From positions 1 to 57,803 of the forward strand of contig JAZNQN010000058.1 in assembly GCA_045590195.1 (NCBI GenBank): a stretch of 57,803 nt of DNA, written 5' to 3'. A program made the translations under genes and the position numbers. This DNA comes from JAZNQN01 sp045590195 (GTDB taxonomy: Bacteria > Bacillota > Clostridia > UMGS1883 > UMGS1540). The notes under the pieces were generated by a model. It had not been told where the DNA came from. It saw only the letters and a list, made by a program, of their open reading frames with translations, and made no database searches. Shown here piece by piece: positions 44,630-51,292 of the stretch (position 1 is the first letter of the stretch; every line of letters begins with the position of its first letter).

Positions 44630-44836
44630 AAAGGGTTTGACCGCTATGATGCCCTTTTAACCGCCCCCGAAACCCGTTCTTCGTCGCCGGTTAAAATTAT
44701 TCGCGATGAAAATATGGAAAGTAATATTAAAGGAATTTACCCCATAGGCGAGGGTAGCGGATATGCAGGCGGAATAACTTCTTCTGCGGTTGACGGAATT
44801 GAAGTTGCACTTAAAATAATTAACAGGGAAGCATAA
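44630..44836 (+). pseudogene. Detached 3' end of an FAD oxidoreductase gene (repeat copy B)
   Basis: Codes for the last 68 residues of the same protein as the gene at 42303, including TAPETRSSSPVKIIRDENME and GSGYAGGITSSAVDG, but with no start or upstream part. Of 14 base differences to copy A within 193 bases, 12 are silent and only Ala to Val is changed; after that the tails differ (IETKGT against INREA). It is therefore a true gene end that was under selection until recently and was cut off by the insertion of 43842-44629. It is not expected to be translated. Confidence 0.88.
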
Positions 44837-44842
44837 AAACAC

Positions 44843-44871
44843 TTGATTTTTAAATTTTACTGTGCTATAAT
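44843..44871 (+). promoter_or_regulatory. Promoter of the cobalamin-riboswitch operon
   Basis: TTGATT (44843-44848), 17-base spacer, TATAAT (44866-44871); start expected near 44879, just before the aptamer. Confidence 0.8.
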
Positions 44872-44894
44872 TTAGCTTGAACAATTTAATATTT

Positions 44895-45096
44895 CACACA
44901 GAGTGTCGGCGGTACTGCTATGGGTGCCGCAGGTGAAAAGGGAACACGGTTAGAATCCGTGACGATAACTGTCGCCGTATATATCAAATGTTTTTACATT
45001 CGTCGGTGAAAGCCGGTCATTGGGAAACTGAGAAGGCAGAATGTAAAAATGCAAAGCTTTTGCTTTATATGATATGAGTCGGAAGACCTGCTTTGA
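44895..45096 (+). ncRNA. Cobalamin riboswitch
   Basis: Order of conserved blocks: GGTGCCGCAGGTGAAAAGGG region at the aptamer 5' side, AACACGGTTAGAATCCGTGA, CGATAACTGTCGCC (core receptor), an arm closed by TTTTTACATT and AATGTAAAAA holding GCCGGTCATTGGGAAACTGA, and the B12-box end GTCGGAAGACCTGC at 45078-45091. The last block is slightly divergent from AGCCAGGAGACCTGCC but clear. It precedes two exported DUF4430 proteins, so cobalamin repression of B12 capture is the expected role. The stretch 44630-45272 without a complete gene is filled by the gene remnant, promoter, this element and two terminators. Confidence 0.93.
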
Positions 45097-45097
45097 T

Positions 45098-45124
45098 ATT
45101 ATTCCGTATGGGAATAATTTTTTT
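45098..45124 (+). terminator. First terminator downstream of the cobalamin aptamer
   Basis: ATTATTCC (45098-45105) and GGAATAAT (45111-45118), loop GTATG, then six T. Seven bases after the B12 box, it is a good candidate for the riboswitch expression platform. Confidence 0.78.
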
Positions 45125-45203
45125 GTGTACATAAATTTGGCTCCGTTTTCAATTGGAGTTCTGTTTTGGTGTGCATAAATTGTGATTTACCGCAGGAAAA
45201 CTC

Positions 45204-45242
45204 AGCTGTGGCAATTTTTTTATAAATTGCCACAGCTTTTTT
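45204..45242 (+). terminator. Second, stronger terminator before the SLH protein gene
   Basis: A perfect 14-bp stem, AGCTGTGGCAATTT (45204-45217) with AAATTGCCACAGCT (45224-45237), followed by six T, 30 bases before the ATG. It must be bypassed for the operon to be expressed, so it is probably part of the regulatory leader and not the end of another transcript. Confidence 0.85.
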
Positions 45243-45272
45243 AATATAAAAAATAAGAAAGAAGGAAAAAAC

Positions 45273-47807
45273 ATGAAGAAAAAACTACTTGCAACTTTGT
45301 TAACGCTCATTATGGTTTTAAGCACTATACCTGTATGGGCAGGAGAGGGCGATACTACCGTTTATGTTTCGGTAAGTAAATACGGCGAAATAGTAAATAG
45401 CAAAGATAATACTGCTATGGCATATTTACCCGTAACTTTAAACGGGGAATCTGCTTATAATCTTGACGATGTATTTCTGGCAACCCACGAAGAATACTTT
45501 TCAGATGGTGCAGAAGGCTATTCATCGGCAAACGGCGACTGGGGGCTTTACATCGAAAAGCTTTGGGGCGATGAAAGCGGAAACTTCGGCTATCAGGTAA
45601 ATGGCGGCGCAGAATCTGTTTCAGGCCTTGATTTTATGGTTGAAAACGGCGATTTTATTGACGTTTGTATATATGAAAACCTGTATCCCGATACAGAAGG
45701 CTATGCAAAGTTTGACAAACAGTCTGAAACGTTTAGGATTGATGAAGAAATTGAACTTACACTTTCCTATGTTTCGGGCTACGATGAAAACTGGAACAGT
45801 GTATTTTCGCCTTGTGAAGGTGCAACTATTCTTATAAACGGCGAAGAAACAGATATTTTAACCGATGAAAACGGAAAAGCCGTTATAAACGTAGAAAATA
45901 CGGGAAGCTATGTAATTTCAGCGGCAAAAAGTAAACTGGCAGGAGAGAGAGAGGTTGCAGCAATTACAGCGCCTGTTTGCGTTTTAACTGTTAAAGAGCC
46001 AAAGATAACAGAAATTACCCACGGCATTGCAAAAGAATATAATAATAGTGATTTAAGTGCCGATAAAGGTAATCTGCCTTGGATAATAGCTGATATGGCA
46101 GTATATGAAAGCCTTTTTCCTGAAAGCGAAAATATTTTAACTGACGAAAAGAAAAGTGAAGCGCTTTCTGTTATTGCTGAATTTGCAACTGAAACAGAAA
46201 AACCGGGCGATATAGCAAAATCAATTCTGGCTTTAAGGGCACTGGGTTTTGATGCGAGAAATATATATACCAAAAGCTTTGAAAAGGTTGATATAGTTTC
46301 GCGCCTTACTGATATGATTGACAATGGCGACAGCAAGGTTACAAACATCTATACCTTGCCTTACGTAATTATTGCTTTGAATTCCGGCGAAGGGTATGCA
46401 TCAGAAGAACAAATGAATTATCTTTTAAATGCGGCCGTAGAAAGCAAAGATTTGTGGCAAAGCACCGAAGATGGTACTGATGCATTAACGCCAATGATTT
46501 TAGCCCTTGCGCCTTATTATAATACTGATGAAGAAATTAAAAGTATTGTTGACGAAACGGTTGAAATATTAAAAGCAGAGCAGCGTGAGGACGGCCTTAT
46601 TGACGGCCCTGAAGGGTACGAGCCTGCATCTACCGCTCTGGCTATTTGTGCACTTTCTTCAATTGGAATAGATGCAAAAGAAGTTGAAAACGGCGGAGAA
46701 AACCTTGTGGATGGCCTTATGTCAACTGTAAACGAAAACCTTAATGCATTTCCAAATGCATTTGCAACCGAGCAGGGCTTTCGTGCAGTTTTGGCTTATC
46801 AGCTGTTACTCCAAAATGAAGGCAAAATTTATAACTTTAAAGATTATCCTATGAACGAGGCTAATATACCGGGCATAAATTATGCGCCTGTTATTTTTAA
46901 GGTTAATCCGTCAAGCGCTGTTGTTACAATCAGCGGATTTGATGAATTTTCAACTAATTGTTTTGATCTTGATGAGGGAAGTTATTCATACATAGCTTCA
47001 GCCAGAGGCTATAGCGATAGCGAGGGCGAGTTTGAAATAAAGAGTGAAGATGCAGAAAACAAAGCTGCAAAAATAATTGAAATTTCCCTTGAAAGAATAG
47101 TATATTCAGGTGGCGGCGGAGGCGGAGGAATATCAAAACCGGCTGCTCCTGAAAAAGATGAAGAAACAGTTAAAGAAGAAGATACTTCAGAAGAAAAAGA
47201 AAATACTGAAACAGAAAGCGAAGAAACAAAAGTTTTAACAGGCGAAACATTTGCTGATGTTTCTGAAAACGACTGGTATTATTCATCAGTAAAATATGCG
47301 TACGAGAATAATTTGTTTGCAGGTACAGATAAAGGCTTTGAACCAAATGTTCCAATGTCACGCGCTATGCTTGTAACAGTTTTACACCGCCTTGCAGCGC
47401 CATCTGAGGCTGCAAGCGAAACACTATTTGAAGATATAGAAAACGATACATGGTATTCAGAGGGCGTAAAATGGGCAAGCAGTAATGGGATTATAACAGG
47501 AATTACAAATACATCATTTGCACCAAACAGTAATATTACAAGAGAACAGCTGGCAGTAATTATTTACAGGTATGCAAATTTTATGGGATATGATACAGAA
47601 GTAAAAAATATAAATCTCGATAATTTCAGCGACAGAGATGAAATATCAGCCTTTGCTACAAATGCAATAAAATACGCTATTTCAAAAGGAATAATGAATG
47701 GAAAAGGAAACAATGTGATTGCGCCACTGGAAGGGGCAACAAGGGCAGAGGTTGCCACTATGATTATGCGCTTTGCAGAAATCGGAGATACACAAAATGA
47801 AGAATAA
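45273..47807 (+). CDS. SLH-anchored surface protein with transcobalamin-like and alpha/alpha domains, probable cobalamin binder
   Basis: 844-residue exported protein. Signal peptide 1-23 (KKKLLATLLTLIMVLSTIPV, cut near VWA-GEG); a DUF4430/transcobalamin-C-like beta domain about 27-125 (FGYQVNGG, ENGDFIDVCIYEN); a beta domain 130-240 (ATILINGEETDILTDENGKA); an all-helical domain about 250-535 with repeat pattern of prenyltransferase/intrinsic-factor alpha/alpha barrels (DALTPMILALAPYY, EILKAEQREDGLIDGP, STALAICALSSIGID); a PEGA-like domain 545-610; a Gly run (SGGGGGGGIS), an acidic linker 620-655 and three SLH repeats 659-840. Intrinsic factor also joins an alpha/alpha barrel to a DUF4430-type domain. 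With the cobalamin riboswitch upstream, B12 capture at the cell surface is the best reading. AGAAGGA precedes the ATG. Confidence 0.82.
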   Translation: MKKKLLATLLTLIMVLSTIPVWAGEGDTTVYVSVSKYGEIVNSKDNTAMAYLPVTLNGESAYNLDDVFLATHEEYFSDGAEGYSSANGDWGLYIEKLWGDESGNFGYQVNGGAESVSGLDFMVENGDFIDVCIYENLYPDTEGYAKFDKQSETFRIDEEIELTLSYVSGYDENWNSVFSPCEGATILINGEETDILTDENGKAVINVENTGSYVISAAKSKLAGEREVAAITAPVCVLTVKEPKITEITHGIAKEYNNSDLSADKGNLPWIIADMAVYESLFPESENILTDEKKSEALSVIAEFATETEKPGDIAKSILALRALGFDARNIYTKSFEKVDIVSRLTDMIDNGDSKVTNIYTLPYVIIALNSGEGYASEEQMNYLLNAAVESKDLWQSTEDGTDALTPMILALAPYYNTDEEIKSIVDETVEILKAEQREDGLIDGPEGYEPASTALAICALSSIGIDAKEVENGGENLVDGLMSTVNENLNAFPNAFATEQGFRAVLAYQLLLQNEGKIYNFKDYPMNEANIPGINYAPVIFKVNPSSAVVTISGFDEFSTNCFDLDEGSYSYIASARGYSDSEGEFEIKSEDAENKAAKIIEISLERIVYSGGGGGGGISKPAAPEKDEETVKEEDTSEEKENTETESEETKVLTGETFADVSENDWYYSSVKYAYENNLFAGTDKGFEPNVPMSRAMLVTVLHRLAAPSEAASETLFEDIENDTWYSEGVKWASSNGIITGITNTSFAPNSNITREQLAVIIYRYANFMGYDTEVKNINLDNFSDRDEISAFATNAIKYAISKGIMNGKGNNVIAPLEGATRAEVATMIMRFAEIGDTQNEE

Positions 47808-48429
47808 AGCGGTAATATTTTTACTTGTGGCGATTATAGCAATTTTCGGTGTACTTTTATGTGATAAAAACGTAAATAGGAATAATATCCCCGAAAATAT
47901 ATTGGTTGAAACAAAAGAAGAGCCACAGGCAGCTGTGGTGCAATTTCCCGAGGCCGAAACAAAGGAAGTAATTCCGGAAATAACACCACAGGTGCAATCT
48001 GTTGAAAAACCCATAGAAACAGCAGAAGTGCCTGAGGATATACCTTGCAATGAAGTTACCAGATGTACGTTATCCGTAGTTTGCAGTGAAGTTCTTGAAA
48101 ACATAGATAATCTTAAAGAAAACAAAAAAGGTATTGTTCCTCCTGATGGAATTATTTTCAAAGAACAAGAAGTTGAGTTTTCTGAAGGGGAGAGTGTTTT
48201 TGACGTTCTTCTTCGTGAAATGAAGAAAAATGGCATACATCTTGAATATGTTGATACGCCAATGTATAACTCAGTATATATTGAAGGAATAGGAAATTTA
48301 TACGAGTTTGACTGTGGCGATTATTCAGGCTGGCTTTATAGCGTAAACGGAGAAAAGCCCACATACGGTTGTTCGCAATACATAGTAAAAAACGGCGATA
48401 AAATAGTATTCAGCTTTAGCTGCAAGTAA
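47797..48429 (+). CDS. Membrane-anchored DUF4430 (transcobalamin-like) protein
   Basis: 210 residues. An N-terminal hydrophobic segment (AVIFLLVAIIAIFGVLLC) exports and probably anchors it; the Cys is not in a proper lipobox (Leu at -1), so lipidation is doubtful. A Glu/Pro-rich linker spans about 35-80. The DUF4430 domain covers about 88-210: GESVFDVLLREMKKNGI, GIGNLYEFDCGDYSGWLYSV, NGEKPTYGCSQYIVKNGD and KIVFSF, the standard order of this family. It starts inside the end of the SLH gene (11-base overlap, GGAGAT site), so both are made from one cobalamin-regulated mRNA. It may pass the ligand from the SLH-bound protein to a membrane importer not seen here. Confidence 0.85.
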   Translation: MKNKAVIFLLVAIIAIFGVLLCDKNVNRNNIPENILVETKEEPQAAVVQFPEAETKEVIPEITPQVQSVEKPIETAEVPEDIPCNEVTRCTLSVVCSEVLENIDNLKENKKGIVPPDGIIFKEQEVEFSEGESVFDVLLREMKKNGIHLEYVDTPMYNSVYIEGIGNLYEFDCGDYSGWLYSVNGEKPTYGCSQYIVKNGDKIVFSFSCK

Positions 48430-48432
48430 CAA

Positions 48433-48464
48433 AAAAAGAGATGAACTTTTGTTCATCTCTTTTT
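48433..48464. terminator. Bidirectional terminator between DUF4430 and pfp genes
   Basis: A 14-bp stem, AAAAAGAGATGAAC with GTTCATCTCTTTTT, loop TTTT. A-rich and T-rich arms allow use on both strands by the two convergent transcripts. Confidence 0.92.
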
Positions 48465-48475
48465 CGCTATGGTAA

Positions 48476-50134
48476 TTATTCTTTTTCAAGTGCCAAAGTT
48501 ACAGTTGTAATATCGCAAACTTCTGCAGGGCCATAGTACTGAATAGCACCGGGGTAAACATAATCGGTTTCAACTGCCCATTTATCTCTGTTAGCTTCGA
48601 AGAATTTGAAAGGCTTGCCATCAAGCTCAACAAGTGCTTTTTTAATAACAGGCTTGTCTTCGCCGTGTCTTCTTTCAATGTTCATCATTTTTGTTATTGG
48701 CATACCGCCTGCAATCCATTCAGTAGCAGGTTTTGAAAGGTTAGAAATTTTTGAAAGGTAACCATTATAACCATACTGAATAAGCATAAATGCGTTATAG
48801 CCAAGGCTGTAGCAGTAGTCAGCATCGAAGTTTGATGGGAATGCACATCTGCCTTCGTAACCGAGGAAGTGGTGAAGTGGCGAGAATTTGCCGGAGTATG
48901 TGCCATTTTTCTTTCTAGCTGCAAGCTTGTCAGCTACAATTGCTGAGAAAAGTTTTTCAGATTCAATGAGAGATACCTGAACGTTACCGTGTGGGTCACG
49001 CTCTAAAAAGAGCTGCTGCTGAATGCCCTGTGGCAAAATAGCAAATACTTCCATTGAAGCTTTTGTAAGGCCTTTTTCGATAAATGCATATTTATCGTTC
49101 CATGATGGAAGAGCGTTAAACTCGTCAGCCTTGCTGCCAGCTAAAAGCTCGTTGATTTCTGAAATTAAAACTGCAAATTCAGGAACAAATTCAACAACGC
49201 CTTCAGGAATAACAGCAACACCAAAGTTCATGCCGTTTGCCGCTCTGTTTGCAACAGAATCTGCAATATAGTCAGCAATTTCTGAAAGCGACATTTTCTT
49301 TTCAGCAACTTCTTCTGAAATAAGGCAAACGTTTGGCTGAGTTTTAAGAGCACACTCAAGCGCAACGTGAGAAGCACTTCTGCCCATAACTTTTACAAAG
49401 TGCCAGTATTTTTTAGCCGAGTTTGCATCACGGCAGATGTTACCAATAATTTCGCTGTAAGTTTTTGTAGCTGTGTCAAAACCGAAAGAGCAGTCAATGT
49501 CTTCGTTTTTAAGGTCGCCGTCAATAGTTTTTGGGCAACCGATAACCTGAACGCCGGTGTTGTTAGCTGCAAAATATTCAGCTAAAACTGCAGCATTTGT
49601 ATTAGAATCGTCACCACCGATAATAACAATAGCAGTAATTCCGTGTTTTTTGCAAACTTCTGCAACAATTTTAAACTGCTCGGTAGTTTCAAGCTTTGTT
49701 CTGCCGCTGCCGATAATGTCAAAACCGCCGGTGTTTCTGTATTTATCAATATATTCGTCATCAAAAATAATATAGTTATCTTCAATTAAGCCGATAGGGC
49801 CGTTTTTGAAACCGTAAAGAACGTTTTCAGGGTTAGTTGATTTAAGTGCATCGTAAAGGCCGCAAATTACATTGTGTCCGCCGGGAGCCTGTCCACCGGA
49901 GAGAATAACACCAACAACCTGTTTTTTAGCTTCAGATGTGTTAGCGCCTTTCTGGAAAACGATTTCACGTTTGCCGTAAGTGTTAGGGAAGAGCGCCTGA
50001 ATTTTTTCGCAATCAGCAACGCTTTTTGTTTCAGCGCCTTCAAGCACGCTGATTTCAGCAATACCACCACGAAGCATCTGAGGAAGCTTTGGTGAATATT
50101 CATATCTTGCTTTCTGTAATGATGAAATTTTCAT
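48476..50134 (-). CDS. pfp: Diphosphate--fructose-6-phosphate 1-phosphotransferase
   Basis: PPi-dependent phosphofructokinase, reversible glycolytic step. 552 residues, the long PFP class related to the plant enzyme. VVGVILSGGQAPGGHNVI holds the phosphate site; GGDDSNTNAA (Gly173-Ser177, with Asp in place of the Gly of ATP-PFK) and PKTIDGDLKN (201-210) are the diphosphate-specific motifs; MGRSASHVALECAL follows. The ATG has an AGGAG site and lies 95 bases from the tatD end. Using PPi saves ATP, in line with an anaerobic fermenter. A weak -10 TATAAT occurs upstream, about 44 bases from the start. Confidence 0.96.
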   Translation of the reverse strand: MKISSLQKARYEYSPKLPQMLRGGIAEISVLEGAETKSVADCEKIQALFPNTYGKREIVFQKGANTSEAKKQVVGVILSGGQAPGGHNVICGLYDALKSTNPENVLYGFKNGPIGLIEDNYIIFDDEYIDKYRNTGGFDIIGSGRTKLETTEQFKIVAEVCKKHGITAIVIIGGDDSNTNAAVLAEYFAANNTGVQVIGCPKTIDGDLKNEDIDCSFGFDTATKTYSEIIGNICRDANSAKKYWHFVKVMGRSASHVALECALKTQPNVCLISEEVAEKKMSLSEIADYIADSVANRAANGMNFGVAVIPEGVVEFVPEFAVLISEINELLAGSKADEFNALPSWNDKYAFIEKGLTKASMEVFAILPQGIQQQLFLERDPHGNVQVSLIESEKLFSAIVADKLAARKKNGTYSGKFSPLHHFLGYEGRCAFPSNFDADYCYSLGYNAFMLIQYGYNGYLSKISNLSKPATEWIAGGMPITKMMNIERRHGEDKPVIKKALVELDGKPFKFFEANRDKWAVETDYVYPGAIQYYGPAEVCDITTVTLALEKE

Positions 50135-50228
50135 AATATTTCTCCTGTTCTGTTAAATTCATACATTATTCATTATAATACAATTTTTTTAAAAGGTAAA
50201 GGGGTTTGTCAAAAAAATATCAATTTTT

Positions 50229-50993
50229 TTAAATGCCGAAAAATCTTCTGGCATTTTCTGTTGTTGCCATCGCAACTTCCTCAAAAGAAATTCCCCGAAG
50301 CTCGGCAATTTTTTCGGCAGTAAGGTGCATTAAAGTTGAATCGTTTCTCTTGCCTCTGTAAGGAGTGGGAGCCAGATATGGGGCATCGGTTTCAAGCATT
50401 AAGCGGTCAAGGGGAACATATTTTGCAACCTCCAAAGTTTTTGCCGCATTTTTAAATGTTACAACGCCGCCAAGGGAAATATAAAGCCCCATATTAAGTA
50501 TAATTTTAAGAGTTTCAACGCTGCCTGAAAAACAGTGCATAACTGCTTTCATATCTCGTACATTTTCGCTTTTTAAAATTTCGAGATTATCCCGGCAGGC
50601 GTCACGCTCGTGAATTACTATTGGCATATTAAGCTCACGGGCCAGGGCGATTTGTTTTATATATCCTGCTTGTTGTCCTTCTTTTGAAATATCGTTATAA
50701 TGATAATCAAGGCCAATTTCGCCGATTGCAACAACCTTTTTGCAGGAAAGAGCCGCCGCTTTTATTTTGCCAATGTCATCATCGCTTAAAAATTCTGCAT
50801 CATAAGGATGAACGCCGACTGTTGCATAAACGTGGTCATATTTTTCTGCAAGGGAAATGCAATCTGACATACTTTCAATGCAGTCGCTTACATTTACAAC
50901 CTTTTCAATTCCTTTTGATGGGAGAGATAATAAAAGCGCGTCTCTGTCTTCATTAAATTGTTTATCATTATAATGTGCATGTGAATCTATCAT
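50229..50993 (-). CDS. tatD: TatD-family metal-dependent deoxyribonuclease
   Basis: 254 residues with the ATG at 50993 after AGAGGAG; an in-frame ATG at 51038 has no ribosome site. The amidohydrolase-fold metal motifs are all present: MIDSHAHYND, AIGEIGLDYHY, MPIVIHERDACRD, MKAVMHCFSG and LMLETDAPYLAP. TatD proteins have 3'-5' DNase/exonuclease activity. It lies downstream of metG on the same strand, as in many Firmicutes, but here 300 bases and a terminator separate them. Confidence 0.94.
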   Translation of the reverse strand: MIDSHAHYNDKQFNEDRDALLLSLPSKGIEKVVNVSDCIESMSDCISLAEKYDHVYATVGVHPYDAEFLSDDDIGKIKAAALSCKKVVAIGEIGLDYHYNDISKEGQQAGYIKQIALARELNMPIVIHERDACRDNLEILKSENVRDMKAVMHCFSGSVETLKIILNMGLYISLGGVVTFKNAAKTLEVAKYVPLDRLMLETDAPYLAPTPYRGKRNDSTLMHLTAEKIAELRGISFEEVAMATTENARRFFGI

Positions 50994-51034
50994 ATAATAC
51001 TCCTCTTGCTGGAAATGTAAAAAAAGTCCAGACC

Positions 51035-51156
51035 GCAAAAAGGCAAGTTCATATTAAGCCTCACTTGTCTAAAGGGAGGGGGACCACGCTAGCGGTGGAG
51101 GGATTTATGTTGAAAAATCAAAATTGATTTTTCTAAAATAATTTAAGCCTTTTTGC
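51035..51156. repeat. Palindromic MITE-like element between metG and tatD
   Basis: GCAAAAAGGC (51035-51044) and GCCTTTTTGC (51147-51156) are perfect inverted ends of a 122-base stretch. Inside are CCACGCTAGCGGTGG, nearly self-complementary, and AAAATCAAAATTGATTTT. The core with AAAGGGAGGGGGACC and GGTGGAGGGATTT resembles dispersed GGGAGG-type intergenic repeats that I recall from Clostridia genomes. No coding potential. No second copy exists in this window. Confidence 0.5.
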
Positions 51157-51159
51157 TAC

Positions 51160-51229
51160 GAACAAACTTCACCTCTCGCTGTATAACATACAGCTTCGGG
51201 TATCCCTTACGGGTTCAGTTTGTCCGTTC
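51160..51229. ncRNA. Candidate structured RNA or repeat next to the palindromic element
   Basis: ACAAACT (51162-51168) pairs with AGTTTGT (51217-51223), extended by ACC/GGT (51171-51173, 51212-51214) and outer GAAC/GTTC. Inside, GCTGTAT/ATACAGC (51178-51184, 51188-51194) and CCC/GGG make further hairpins. Strand and role are unknown; no known class is recognised. Confidence 0.3.
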
Positions 51230-51258
51230 TAAACATTTTTTCCTATTTCCTAAAATAA

Positions 51259-51288
51259 GTGGCTGTAAAAAATAATTTTTACAGCCAC
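51259..51288 (-). terminator. Terminator after metG
   Basis: 13-bp stem (51259-51271 with 51276-51288, arms GTGGCTGTAAAAA/TTTTTACAGCCAC), loop of 4. It starts a few bases after the metG stop; T-rich sequence follows on the minus strand. Confidence 0.85.
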
Positions 51289-51292
51289 ATCT

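Noticed and set aside
47797..47883. Lipoprotein signal in the small DUF4430 protein
   Set aside because: The Cys after GVLL lacks the Gly/Ala/Ser expected before a lipobox cysteine; a membrane anchor or ordinary signal is more likely.
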